Source: Perkinsus olseni
Lineage: Eukaryota; Perkinsozoa; Perkinsida; Perkinsidae
Reading direction: 5' to 3'
DNA length: 64,000 bases
Assembly: GCA_013115135.1 (NCBI GenBank)
Contig: JABANP010000185.1
Span: 1-64,000, forward strand
Positions within the stretch are counted from its first letter, which is position 1. Every line of letters starts with the position of its first letter. Of the stretch, positions 8,611-18,900 are shown in pieces. The notes below the pieces were generated by a model. The model was not told the origin of the DNA and searched no databases. It saw only the letters and a program-made list of their open reading frames with translations. The translations under genes were made by a program, and so were the position numbers.

Positions 8611-8684
8611 TACCCGATGCAGGATTCGAACCCACGACCATCTGCTCCATAGGTAGACATTCTATCCAGCTGGACTAATCGAGC
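8611..8684 (-). tRNA. tRNA-Arg body with anticodon ATG
   Basis: The loop reads CTATGGA, giving anticodon ATG (histidine codon CAT). One stem mispair. The same variant recurs at 11502. Confidence 0.6.
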
Positions 8685-8796
8685 GATTAGGAGCGAATTA
8701 TTAACCCCTTCGAAGCCGAGAAGTGCGTCCCTACACGGAACGTGTATAGTGTATCATGGGTTAATTGTATATCGGTCCTCACGCTGATTTGATTCA

Positions 8797-8878
8797 GACA
8801 CTTTGGCCGAGTGGTTAAGGCGGCGGCCTGCTATGCCGTTGGGCTATGCCCGCGATAGTTCGAGTCCCTCAGGTATCG
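8797..8878 (+). pseudogene. Degenerate tRNA-Ser-like
   Basis: T-stem GATAG, T-loop TTCGAGT, acceptor GGTATC. Confidence 0.65.
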
Positions 8879-8926
8879 TCTGTACGTCGTGTGTTGACGA
8901 AGCAGGACCGACAAGATCTGAAATAA

Positions 8927-9000
8927 TACCCAATGCAGGATTCGATCCTACGACCATCTGTTCCGTAGGCAGTCATTCTATCCAGCTGAACTAATCGGAC
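8927..9000 (-). pseudogene. Degenerate tRNA-Arg-like
   Basis: Same mispaired anticodon stem class as the copy at 121. Confidence 0.65.
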
Positions 9001-9112
9001 AATTAGGAGCGGATTATTAACCCCTTCGAAGCCGAGAAGTGCGTCCTTACACGGAACGTGTATAGTGTATCATGGGTGAATTATATATCGGTCCTTACGC
9101 TGATTTGATTCA

Positions 9113-9194
9113 GATACTTTGGCCGAGTGGTTAAGGCGGCGGCCTGCTAAGCCGTTGGGCTATGCCCGCGAGGGTTCGAATCCCTCAGGTGTTG
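9113..9194 (+). tRNA. tRNA-Ser(GCT)
   Basis: GATACTT acceptor with 3' strand AGGTGTT (G1-U72 wobble). Confidence 0.85.
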
Positions 9195-9242
9195 TCTATA
9201 CGTCGTGTGTTGACGAAGCGGCACCGACAGGATCTGAAACAA

Positions 9243-9316
9243 TACCCGATGCAGGATTCGAACCTACGACCATCTGCTCCGTAGGCAGACATTCTATCCA
9301 GCTGAACTAATCGGGC
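9243..9316 (-). tRNA. tRNA-Arg(ACG)
   Basis: Canonical copy. Confidence 0.93.
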
Positions 9317-9428
9317 AATCAGGAGTAAATTGTTGACCCTTTCGGAGCCGAGAAGTGCGCCCCTACACGGAACGTGTATAGTGTATCATGGGTTGATTGG
9401 ATATCGGTTCTTACGCAGATTTAATTCA

Positions 9429-9510
9429 GACACTTTGGCCGAGTGGTTAAGGCGGCGGCCTGCTAAGCCGTTGGGCTATGCCCGCGAGGGTTCGAAACCC
9501 TCAGGTGTCG
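9429..9510 (+). tRNA. tRNA-Ser(GCT)
   Basis: Canonical except for T-loop TTCGAAA. Confidence 0.85.
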
Positions 9511-9558
9511 TCTGTACGTCGTGTGTTGACGAAGCAACATCGACAGGATCTGAAATAA

Positions 9559-9631
9559 TACCTGATGCAGCATCGATCCTACGACCATCTGTTCCGTAGG
9601 CAGACATTCTATCCAGCTGAACTAATCGGAC
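9559..9631 (-). pseudogene. Degenerate tRNA-Arg-like
   Basis: A one-base deletion in the T-arm and changes in acceptor and anticodon stem. Confidence 0.65.
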
Positions 9632-9743
9632 AATTAGGAGCAGATTATTAACCCCTTTGAAGCCGGGAAATGCGTCCCTACACGAAGCGTGTATAGTGTA
9701 TCATGGGTAAATTGTATATCGGTCCTTACGCTGATATGATTCA

Positions 9744-9825
9744 GACACTTTGGCCGAGTGGTTAAGGCGGCGGCCTGCTAAGCCGTTGGGCTATGCCCGC
9801 GAGGGTTCGAATCCCTCAGGTGTCA
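9744..9825 (+). tRNA. tRNA-Ser(GCT), discriminator A
   Basis: All stems pair. The discriminator base is A instead of G, which could affect serylation. Confidence 0.85.
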
Positions 9826-9873
9826 TCTGTACGTCGTGTGTTGACCAAGCAACATCGACAGGATCTGAAACAA

Positions 9874-9947
9874 TACCCGATGCAGGATTCGAACCTACGA
9901 CCATCTGCTCCGTAGGCAGACATTTTATCCAGCTGAACTAATCGGGC
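9874..9947 (-). tRNA. tRNA-Arg(ACG)
   Basis: One D-loop change. The rest is canonical. Confidence 0.88.
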
Positions 9948-10059
9948 AGTCAGGAGTAAATTGTTGACCCTTTCGGAGCCGAGAAGTGCGTCCCTACACG
10001 GAACCTGTGTAGTGTATCATGGGTTAATTGTATATCGGTCCTTACGCTGATTTGATTCA

Positions 10060-10141
10060 GACACTTTGGCCGAGTGGTTAAGGCGGCGGCCTGCTAAGCC
10101 GTTGGGCTATGCCCGCGAGGGTTCGAATCCCCCAGGTATCG
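10060..10141 (+). tRNA. tRNA-Ser(GCT)
   Basis: T-stem CCCCC and acceptor GGTATC leave two mispairs. Function uncertain. Confidence 0.7.
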
Positions 10142-10189
10142 TCTGTACGTCGTGTGTTGACGAAGCAACATCGACAGGATCTGAAACAA

Positions 10190-10263
10190 TACCCGATGCA
10201 GGATTCGAACCTACGACCATCGGCTCCGTAGGCAGACATTCTATCCAGCTGAACTAATCCGGC
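10190..10263 (-). tRNA. tRNA-Arg(ACG)
   Basis: Mispairs in the anticodon stem (TCGGC on plus) and the acceptor (TCCGGC). Probably weakened. Confidence 0.65.
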
Positions 10264-10321
10264 GATTAAGAACGGATTATTAACCGCTTCGAAGCCGAGA
10301 AGTGCGTCCTTACACGGAACG

Positions 10322-10776
10322 TTTAGTTTAACAGCCTCGATCTACAGCATTAAGCCCTCCAGGGGAGTATGGGAACAGGCAGCGCACCCGCGAGAGCACC
10401 AAACCTGAGACCCGAAAACGCTGAACCTGCGACCCGTACGCTGGGCCGGACTGCAGGCCGCATCTTGGGACTCCGATGAAAGTGCTCCGAGCGGGTGACG
10501 CCAGATCGCGTGGGTTCCCCCCAATGCGCAGCGAGCCGGCCGAAGCGCGGCTGCGGAATGGGAGAACTCACGAGATCCAGCCCCGGGAGTGGCGGGAAGG
10601 GCCGAGAAAGAGGAATAAAATCGCTTAACTATGAGATACGTAAACCGGCCGTAACAGCGCAACGCGCTACGCCAACGGTTACACCGACCCGAGCATCTTG
10701 TAACGCGCGCGTGTCCCGCACGCCGTTGTGACACCGATACGGCTGACAACTAACCTTGTCTACTTCGTAAACGGCA
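10322..10776. repeat. GC-rich array insert, copy A
   Basis: About 455 bp of GC-rich unique sequence inside the unit spacer, between GGAACG and TGTATAGCG. It is almost identical to 15107-15561 (offset 4785). It holds overlapping open frames on both strands with no recognisable domain. No obvious terminal inverted repeats or target duplication. Confidence 0.85.
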
Positions 10777-10869
10777 TGTATAGCGTATCATGGGTAAATT
10801 GTTCGAATCCCTCAGGTATCGTCTGTACGTCGTGTGTTGACGAAGCAGGACCGACAGGATCTCAAATAA

Positions 10870-10943
10870 CACCCGATGCAGCATTCGATCCTACGACCAT
10901 CTGTTCCGTAGGCAGACATTCTATCCAGCTGAACTAATCGGAC
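10870..10943 (-). pseudogene. Degenerate tRNA-Arg-like, half-unit copy
   Basis: Acceptor base 72 and the T- and anticodon stems are altered. The Ser partner is a 3' fragment. Confidence 0.6.
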
Positions 10944-11055
10944 AACTAGGAGCAGATTATTAACCCCTTTGAAGCCGGGAAATGCGTCCCTACACGAAGC
11001 GTGTATAGTGTATCATGGGTAAATTGTATATCGGTCCTTACGCTGATTTGATTCA

Positions 11056-11137
11056 GACACTTTGGCCGAGTGGTTAAGGCGGCGGCCTGCTATGCCGTTG
11101 GGCTATGCCCGCGAAAGTTCGAATCCCTCAGGTATCG
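11056..11137 (+). pseudogene. Degenerate tRNA-Ser-like
   Basis: TATGCC class with GAAAG T-stem and GGTATC acceptor end. Confidence 0.65.
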
Positions 11138-11185
11138 TCTGTACGTCGTGTGTTGACGAAGCAGGACCGACAGGATCTCAAATAA

Positions 11186-11259
11186 TACCCGATGCAGCAT
11201 TCGATCCTACGACCATCTGTTCCGTAGGCAGACATTCTATCCAGCTGAACTAATCGGAC
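11186..11259 (-). pseudogene. Degenerate tRNA-Arg-like
   Basis: GCATTCGATCC T-arm and TGTTCC anticodon strand on plus. Confidence 0.65.
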
Positions 11260-11371
11260 AATTAGGAGCAGATTATTAACCCCTTTGGAGCCGGGAAATG
11301 CGTCCCTACACGAAGCGTGTATAGTGTATCATGGGTAAATTGTATATCGGTCCTTACGCTGATTTGATTCA

Positions 11372-11453
11372 GACACTTTGGCCGAGTGGTTATGGCGGCG
11401 GCCTGCTATGCCGTTGGGCTATGCCCGCGAAAGTTCGAATGCCTCAGGTGTCG
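11372..11453 (+). pseudogene. Degenerate tRNA-Ser-like
   Basis: D-loop GGTTATGG, TATGCC class, T-stem GAAAG against GCCTC. Confidence 0.65.
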
Positions 11454-11501
11454 TCTGTACGTCGTGTGTTGACGAAGCAGCACCGACAGGATCTGAAACA
11501 A

Positions 11502-11575
11502 TACCCGATGCAGGATTCGAACCCACGACCATCTGCTCCATAGGTAGACATTCTATCCAGCTGGACTAATCGAGC
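11502..11575 (-). tRNA. tRNA-Arg body with anticodon ATG
   Basis: Same ATG anticodon and D-arm changes as the copy at 8611. Confidence 0.6.
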
Positions 11576-11687
11576 GATTAGGAGCGAATTATTAACCCCT
11601 TCGAAGCCGAGAAGTGCGTCCCTACACGGAACGTGTATAGTGTATCATGGGTTAATTGTATATCGGTCCTCACGCTGATTTGATTCA

Positions 11688-11769
11688 GACACTTTGGCCG
11701 AGTGATTGAGGCGGCGGCCTGCTATGCCGTTGGGCTATGCCCGCGATAGTTCGAATCCCTCAGGTATCG
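11688..11769 (+). pseudogene. Degenerate tRNA-Ser-like
   Basis: D-loop GTGATTGAGG, T-stem GATAG, acceptor GGTATC. Confidence 0.65.
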
Positions 11770-11817
11770 TCTGTACGTCGTGTGTTGACGAAGCAGGACC
11801 GACAGGATCTGAAATAA

Positions 11818-11891
11818 TACCCGATGCAGGATTCGATCCTACGACCATCTGTTCCGTAGGCAGTCATTCTATCCAGCTGAACTAATCGGAC
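11818..11891 (-). pseudogene. Degenerate tRNA-Arg-like
   Basis: Mispaired anticodon stem class. Confidence 0.65.
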
Positions 11892-12003
11892 AATTAGGAG
11901 TAGATTATTAACCCCTTTGAAGCCGGGAAATGCGTCCCTACACGGAACGTGTATAGTGTATCATGGGCAAGTTGTATATCGGTCCTTACGCTGATTTGAT
12001 TCA

Positions 12004-12085
12004 GACACTTTGGCCGAGTGGTTAAGGCGGCGGCCTGCTAAGCCGTTGGGTTATGCCCGCTAGGGTTCGAATCCCCCAGGTGTCG
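12004..12085 (+). tRNA. tRNA-Ser(GCT)
   Basis: T-stem TAGGG against CCCCC, two mispairs. Confidence 0.7.
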
Positions 12086-12133
12086 TCTAAACGTCGTGTG
12101 TTGACGAAGCAGCACCGACAGGATCTGAAACAA

Positions 12134-12207
12134 TACCCGATGCAGGATTCGAACCTACGACCATCTGCTCCGTAGGCAGACATTCTATCCAGCTGAACTA
12201 ATCGGGC
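12134..12207 (-). tRNA. tRNA-Arg(ACG)
   Basis: Canonical copy. Confidence 0.93.
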
Positions 12208-12319
12208 GATTAAGAGCGAATTATTAACCCCTTCGGAGCCGAGAAGTGCGTCCCTACACGGAACGTGTATAGTGTATCATGGGTTAATTGTATATCGGTC
12301 CTTACGCTGATTTGGTTTA

Positions 12320-12401
12320 GACACTTTGGCCGAGTGGTTAAGGCGGCGGCCTGCTAAGCCGTTGAGCTATGCCCGCGAGGGTTCGAATCCCTCAGGTGTC
12401 G
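12320..12401 (+). tRNA. tRNA-Ser(GCT)
   Basis: Canonical with GAGC variable arm. Confidence 0.92.
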
Positions 12402-12449
12402 TCTATACGTCGTGTGTTGACGAAGCGGCACCGACAGGATCTGAAACAA

Positions 12450-12523
12450 TACCCGATGCAGGATTCGAACCTACGAACATCTGCTCCGTAGGCAGACATT
12501 CTATCCAGCTGAACTAATCGGGC
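12450..12523 (-). tRNA. tRNA-Arg(ACG)
   Basis: One variable-loop change. Confidence 0.88.
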
Positions 12524-12635
12524 GATTAGGAGCGAATTATTAACCCCTTCGGAGCCGAGAAGTGCGTCCCTACACGGAACGTGTATAGTGTATCATGGGT
12601 TAATTGTATATCGGTCCTTACGCTGATTTGGTTTA

Positions 12636-12717
12636 GACACTTTGGCCGAGTGGTTAAGGCGGCGGCCTGCTAAGCCGTTGGGCTATGCCCGCGAGGGTTC
12701 GAATCCCTCAGGTGTCG
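12636..12717 (+). tRNA. tRNA-Ser(GCT)
   Basis: Canonical copy. Confidence 0.93.
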
Positions 12718-12765
12718 TCTATACGTCGTGTGTTGACGAAGCGGCACCGACAGGATCTGAAACAA

Positions 12766-12839
12766 TACCCGATGCAGGATTCGAACCTACGACAATCTGC
12801 TCCGTAGGCAGACATTCTATCCAGCTGAACTAATCGGGC
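12766..12839 (-). tRNA. tRNA-Arg(ACG)
   Basis: One variable-loop change. Confidence 0.88.
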
Positions 12840-12951
12840 AATTAGGAGCGGATTATTAACCCCTTTGAGGCCGGGAAATGCGTCCCTACACGGAACGTGT
12901 ATAGTGTATCATGGGTAAATTATATATCGGTCCTTACACTGATTTGATTCA

Positions 12952-13033
12952 GACACTTTGGCCGAGTGGTTAAGGCGGCGGCCTGCTAAGCCGTTGGGCT
13001 ATGCCCGCGAGGGTTCGAATCCCTTAGGTGTCG
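12952..13033 (+). tRNA. tRNA-Ser(GCT)
   Basis: One G-U pair in the T-stem. Confidence 0.9.
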
Positions 13034-13081
13034 TCTATACGTCGTGTGTTGACGAAGCGGCACCGACAGGATCTGAAACAA

Positions 13082-13155
13082 TACCCGATGCAGGATTCGA
13101 ACCTACGACCATCTGCTCCGTAGGCAGACATTCTATCCAGCTGAACTAATCGGGC
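13082..13155 (-). tRNA. tRNA-Arg(ACG)
   Basis: Canonical copy. Confidence 0.93.
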
Positions 13156-13267
13156 AATTAGGAGCGGATTATTAACCCCTTTGAGGCCGGGAAATGCGTC
13201 CCTACACGGAACGTGTATAGTGTATCATGGGTAAATTGTATATCGGTCCTTACGCTGATATGATTCA

Positions 13268-13349
13268 GACACTTTGGCCGAGTGGTTAAGGCGGCGGCCT
13301 GCTAAGCCGTTGGGCTATGCCCGCGAGGGTTCGAATCCCCCAGGTGTCG
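13268..13349 (+). tRNA. tRNA-Ser(GCT)
   Basis: One T-stem mispair. Confidence 0.85.
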
Positions 13350-13397
13350 TCTGTACGTCGTGTGTTGACGAAGCAACATCGACAGGATCTGAAACAA

Positions 13398-13471
13398 TAC
13401 CCGATGCAGGATTCGAACCTACGACCATCTGCTCCGTAAGCAGACATTTTATCCAGCTGAACTAATCGGGC
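13398..13471 (-). tRNA. tRNA-Arg(ACG)
   Basis: Anticodon loop TTACGGA (base 32 changed) and one D-loop change. Confidence 0.85.
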
Positions 13472-13583
13472 AATTAGGAGCGGATTATTAACCCCTTTGA
13501 GGCCGGGAAATGCGTCCCTACACGGAACGTGTATAGTGTATCATGGGTAAATTGTATATCGGTCCTTACGCTGATATGATTCA

Positions 13584-13665
13584 GACACTTTGGCCGAGTG
13601 GTTAAGGCGGCGGCCTGCTAAGCCGTTGGGCTATGCCCGCGAGGGTTCGAATCCCCCAGGTATCG
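13584..13665 (+). tRNA. tRNA-Ser(GCT)
   Basis: T-stem CCCCC and acceptor GGTATC leave two mispairs. Confidence 0.7.
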
Positions 13666-13713
13666 TCTGTACGTCGTGTGTTGACGAAGCAACATCGACA
13701 GGATCTGAAACAA

Positions 13714-13787
13714 TACCCGAGGCAGGATTCGAACCTACGACCATCTAATCCGTAGGCAGACATTCTATCCAGCTGAACTAATCGAGC
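13714..13787 (-). pseudogene. Degenerate tRNA-Arg(ACG)
   Basis: The anticodon stem is broken (TCTGC against TTAGA) and the acceptor altered. Confidence 0.65.
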
Positions 13788-13899
13788 AATCAGGAGTAAA
13801 TTGTTGACCCTTTCGGAGCCGAGAAGTGCGCCCCTACACGGAACCTGTGTAGTGTATCATGGGCAAGCTGTATATCGGTCCTTACGCTGATTTGATTCA

Positions 13900-13981
13900 G
13901 ACACTTTGGCCGAGTGGTTAAGGCGGCGGCCTGCTAAGCCGTTTGGTTATGCCCGCGAGGGTTCGAATCCCCCAGGTGTCG
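13900..13981 (+). tRNA. tRNA-Ser(GCT)
   Basis: Variable arm TTGGTTATGCC and one T-stem mispair. Confidence 0.75.
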
Positions 13982-14029
13982 TCTGTACGTCGTGTGTTGA
14001 CGAAGCAGCACCGACAGGATCTGAAACAA

Positions 14030-14103
14030 TATCAGATGCAGGATTCGAACCAACGACCATCTGCTCCGTAGGTAGACATTCTATCCAGCTAGACTAATCG
14101 AGC
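14030..14103 (-). pseudogene. Degenerate tRNA-Arg(ACG)
   Basis: Acceptor, T-stem, anticodon stem and D-arm each carry a change. Confidence 0.6.
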
Positions 14104-14213
14104 GATTAGGAGCGAATTATTAACCCCTTCGAAGCCGAGAAGTGCGTCCCTACACGGAACGTGTGTAGTGTATCATGGGTTGATTGGATAGGTTCTTACG
14201 CAGATTAAATTCA

Positions 14214-14295
14214 GACACTTTGGCCGAGTGGTTAAGGCGGCGGCCTGCTAAGCCGTTGGGCTATGCCCGCGAGGGTTCGAATCCCTCAGGTGTCG
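14214..14295 (+). tRNA. tRNA-Ser(GCT)
   Basis: Canonical copy. Confidence 0.93.
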
Positions 14296-14343
14296 TCTGT
14301 ACGTCGTGTGTTGACGAAGCAACATCGACAGGATCTGAAATAA

Positions 14344-14417
14344 TACCCGATGCAGCATTCGATCCTACGACCATCTGTTCCGTAGGCAGACATTCTATCC
14401 AGCTGAACTAATCGGGC
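14344..14417 (-). pseudogene. Degenerate tRNA-Arg-like
   Basis: T-arm and anticodon stem altered as at 11186. Acceptor CGGGC intact. Confidence 0.65.
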
Positions 14418-14527
14418 AATCAGGAGTAAATTGTTGACCCTTTCGGAGCCGAGAAGTGCGTACATACACGGGACCTGTGGTGTATCATGGGTAAATTGGA
14501 TATCGGTCCTTACGCTGATATGATTCA

Positions 14528-14609
14528 GACACTTTGGCCGAGTGGTTAAGGCGGCGGACTGCTAAGCCGTTGGGCTACGCCCGCGAGGGTTCGAATCCCT
14601 CAGGTGTCG
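14528..14609 (+). tRNA. tRNA-Ser(GCT)
   Basis: Loop base 32 is A. The rest is intact. Confidence 0.9.
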
Positions 14610-14657
14610 TCTGTACGTCGTGTGTTGACGAAGCAACATCGACAGGATCTGAAACAA

Positions 14658-14731
14658 TACCCGATGCAGGATTCGAACCTACGACCATCTGCTCCGTAAG
14701 CAGACATTTTATCCAGCTGAACTAATCGGGC
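14658..14731 (-). tRNA. tRNA-Arg(ACG)
   Basis: Same loop and D-loop changes as the copy at 13398. Confidence 0.85.
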
Positions 14732-14843
14732 AATCAGGAGTAAATTGTTGACCCTTTCGGAGCCGAGAAGTGCGTCCCTACACGGAACCTGTGTAGTGTA
14801 TCATGGGTTAATTGTATATCGGTCCTTACGCTGATTTGATTCA

Positions 14844-14925
14844 GACACTTTGGCCGAGTGGTTAAGGCGGCGGCCTGCAAAGCCGTTGGGCTATGCCCGC
14901 GAGGGTTCGAATCCCCCAGGTATCG
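14844..14925 (+). tRNA. tRNA-Ser body with anticodon GCA
   Basis: The anticodon loop is CTGCAAA, giving GCA (cysteine codon TGC), on a serine-type body that also has mispairs in T-stem and acceptor. Confidence 0.6.
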
Positions 14926-14973
14926 TCTGTACGTCGTGTGTTGACGAAGCAACATCGACAGGATCTGAAACAA

Positions 14974-15047
14974 TACCCGATGCAGGATTCGAACCTACGA
15001 CCATCTGCTCCGTAGGCAGACATTCTATCCAGCTGAACTAATCGGGC
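14974..15047 (-). tRNA. tRNA-Arg(ACG)
   Basis: Canonical copy. Confidence 0.93.
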
Positions 15048-15106
15048 GATTAAGAACGGATTATTAACCGCTTCGAAGCCGAGAAGTGCGTCCTTACACG
15101 GAACGC

Positions 15107-15561
15107 TTAGTTTAACAGCCTCGATCTACAGCATTAAGCCCTCCAGGGGAGTATGGGAACAGCGCAGCGCACCCGCGAGAGCACCAAACCTGAGACCCGA
15201 AAACGCTGAACCTGCGACCCGTACGCTGGGCCGGACTGCAGGCCGCATCTTGGGACTCCGATGAAAGTGCTCCGAGCGGGTGACGCCAGATCGCGTGGGT
15301 TCCCCCCAATGCGCAGCGAGCCGGCCGAAGCGCGGCTGCGGAATGGGAGAACTCACGAGATCCAGCCCCGGGAGTGGCGGGAAGGGCCGAGAAAGAGGAA
15401 TAAAATCGCTTAACTATGAGATACGTAAACCGGCCGTAACAGCGCAACGCGCTACGCCAACGGTTACACCGACCCGAGCATCTTGTAACGCGCGCGTGTC
15501 CCGCACGCCGTTGTGACACCGATACGGCTGACAACTAACCTTGTCTACTTCGTAAACGGCA
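15107..15561. repeat. GC-rich array insert, copy B
   Basis: Second copy of the insert at 10322-10776, in the same unit position and orientation. Only a few differences are visible, for example GGGAACAGCGCAGCG here. Confidence 0.85.
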
Positions 15562-15949
15562 TGTATAGCGTATCATGGGTAAGTTGTTCGAATCCCTCAG
15601 GTATCGTCTGTACGTGGCGAGGGGGAAAAATATATAAAAGGAGGGGGAAAAGGAAAAATGAGAGAGGGAAGAAGAGGAAAAAAGAAGGGGTGACGCTGGC
15701 GCGCGTCAGCGCGCTTGCCGGCGTACGTCGTGGCTCATTTTCTCCCACATTTGCTCTTCTTGCTTGTTTCATTCGGATCACAGTGTTCCGTTGTCAATCC
15801 AAGTGAACTAAAACGCTACAGTCATACGAAGGAATAGCTGCATTTCGAGGCAAATTCTTCTGGAGTGCATTATTCGGCGCTCTTCTGTCGATTGGAACTG
15901 AGGGCGAGAGAGCAATTACGATACAATTCGACAAGAGAGACGAGGGACC

Positions 15950-18900
15950 TTACCTTTTAGCCTCCTTCTTTCGATTGCGCGCCTTGGTCCAACGCTCCTT
16001 CTTGCGCATATCGCGATCTTCTTGTAGTGCAGCGAGTGACTCCTCCGAGTCAAGAAGAGGGCACCAGATCTGTTGTGTGTAATCACCGGAACCGGCTTTG
16101 AGGACTTTGAATTGACAGTGTACCAGAGTGCGTTCATCTCGCTGCACGCTGGAGGCATACGCACGCCCACAACGTGAACACCTCCTTCCCGGAGCATCGT
16201 GATTTATAATGGGAGACCCAGCGAGGTTGGCCTTGATTGCTTTCTCGATTTCATCCTTGGCAGCCCTCCGAGCCTCGGCCTCTTCGCTTATCTCAACGCG
16301 AGTTCTCAAAGGGCAGATCCCGAACTTATGATTGGGGTCATAGATATGGTCGTTATACCCTTTCCTCAGCGGTTGGTGGCAAGTCCGACACCTCCTTGTC
16401 GGCCTCTTGCTTGCACGGGATCGAACACCTCCATCCGAGATGTCGCTTTCTCCATCCGAACTCCCGTATGACGAAGAATCCGATACCTGAATCATAATCA
16501 CTACATTCAAGAGTTGTCATAATCACGAGAATGTCTCCTACCTCTCGTCGCCGTTTGCGTCGTTCCCTGCGGCCTTTCTTCCGCTTACGCGAATCCTTCC
16601 GAGCATCATCCTTCTCTCTCCGATTGTGCTCGAACCGCTCATCTAAAAGGTCTTGTCCTGTCACCCTTTTCGGCCCTTCGTCGAGACGAAGTTCGGCCCG
16701 CAATCCGATTTCCCCATCCGGCACCTCTGGTAAGGGCTGAGGCTCTAAGAGCGCATCCAGCTCGTTGAATCGGAGCCTCGATGCCAGGTTTACAGACCCC
16801 GCCTTCGCCGCGTAATTCATCTCCTTTCTCTCTCGAGACAGGAACTGCTCAACTTGCAACACAGTAACAGGATGGAGAGGTCGCGGACTCCTTCTCTCGA
16901 CCTTGTACCGCTCTTTCTCCACGGTGAAGTGGTCCCGCATGTACATCTTCCGTAGAGCGGTGGCGGACGCCTTGGGGAAATCCAACCGAAGCTGAGTGAA
17001 TATGCGAGACATATCAGAGTTGATCTCATGTAGCACCGGGTAGTTATCGTGGGTTGATGATGCAGCTTTTAGCCTTGAGAACCTGGGAAAGCTATTTCCC
17101 GCGACCACATCCTTCTCCAAGTCCGTGGCCAAGACCGAGCTTGACACGTTTCCTTCATCAGCCGTTGAATGATCTTTTGGTTCACCACCCTCAAAGTCCA
17201 TAGGAGTACCGTCTTCCGAGTCAGAGTCTTCGGACTCGGGAGTTTCCAAAGAGCCCAGCTCTTGCAAAGCACCTCCGTCTTCTATTTCGCCGATGAGGTT
17301 CATCAGCTCCGACTCTCCAGCAAGGTGCAGGCTCTTCAAATCTTCTGGTAGGTCATCGAGGCTCAGACAGTACGCGTACCCCACTTTTGGCAGCTCACTT
17401 CCTTTGTCCGCCAAGCGGAAGTCCGGATACTGCTCCAATACAGCCTCGCGACCCATGCCTTCAACTCTTCTAGGAGTGAGTTCCTCAGGAGGCACCCGAA
17501 GACCGACCCTCAGAGCACACCTTCTATTATGTTTGTGCAATAGCCAATGCAATTTGAGGTCGAATAAATGACAGCCCACTCGAGTAGATGCACCGTAGGC
17601 TTTGGAGAGCTGCGAGTGGAAGTTCTCGCACGAGCTGCTCCCCCTCACTGACCGGTAGGTAGGCAGCTCAATAGAAGTATTGTGGAAGGCCGCGGTGCCA
17701 GTGCGGACCACACTGGGGAGGTTTTCCACATCGGAGACACAAGACCGGTCTACATGTTGGAGTTGATTTCCGAGAACATGCCAAAACCTGTTTGACAATA
17801 GGGGAGTGTACCGAGTTCCCGGTGGAGGACTACGTAGTTGCCACTCCTCAGCTCCTGACTCGAGAAGCTCGGCCCGCTCTGCTGAGGTTGCCCATTCCTT
17901 CAGAGCAGCTTCATCCCTAGCTCGATAAGCCTGGGCGACAGCCATGATTCGCTCGCGAAGGAGAGTAGATGAAGGTATCGCTCGGGAGATATACTTCACT
18001 CGCTCGTGCTTAGGAATGGGTCCCGTGAGACCCACGGTCGCGCGAGCGCTCGCCAATGCATGAGCATCCTGCTCATTGTCGATATACACCGCTCTCCGGA
18101 GGTCGGACTTGAACTTCAGGCATAATACGTGCTGTTGCACCACCTCACGATTGATGCGCTGCTGAAGATGATACCCGTCTAACTTTGGAACAACATCAGG
18201 GGGTATATATGATCTTAACGTCTTATTGATTGAGCCACAACAAGCATTATCGGTATACAACACCCTAGGATGTTGTACACCGTTTGCTTGATGGCGCCGG
18301 TAAACCTCCTGCAGCGCGTCTCCAGCATAATGTAAGGAAGTAGTCGGCACCAGATAGCTTCCCAAGACGGTCGAGAAGTCGCCGACGACAGTCAAGGACT
18401 GGCCGAGAGAGTGCGTAGCAATGCATTTTTTAGCGCATCCGCGGGTATGGTCGATGGCAATGCTATAAGATGCAACCTTAGTTGCCAACTCCCTCAATAG
18501 AGCCTCCCTCTCGATCGAGAGGTCGACTAAAGCTATCGCCAATACCTGATTTGTAGACACCGGCCACGGTTTTGGTGGAATCGCATCCGCTGCGTCGCTC
18601 GGGGCTACCAGGAACGGACTCTTTGATGAGCTGTCCCATCGTCCCTCAAATGCCGCAAGGCGTTGAGAATATTCTCTATGCAATGCAGCCGTCAAGAACG
18701 TGGCACATTGGGTGACGCTCCCGCCATTCATAAAGACGTGTCTGATGAATTCTATGGCTCCTTGGTCCAAGGCTTTGCCATTATTGCATAAAAATGGTAA
18801 CCGTAACTGTACCCTAAGCTCCAAGGTTTTCACGAAGGAGGGATTCCACGCATACCAACTTTTCCGACACCTTGTACATACAAGCCTTATAGTAGTGGTT

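Larger units (their letters stand above)
8092..15106. repeat. Tandem tRNA-Ser/tRNA-Arg array, block 2
   Basis: Twenty full-length Ser and twenty-one Arg copies in units of about 316 bp, interrupted by a GC-rich insert at 10322-10776 and ending at a second copy of that insert. Confidence 0.95.

Noticed and set aside
10342..10749. Overlapping open frames in the GC-rich insert (also at 15112-15534)
   Set aside because: GC-rich sequence leaves several frames open on both strands, no domain is visible and the frames differ between the two copies.
1..15106. CRISPR-like array
   Set aside because: The repeats are whole tRNA gene pairs of 316 bp with no short repeat/spacer structure, in a eukaryotic context.
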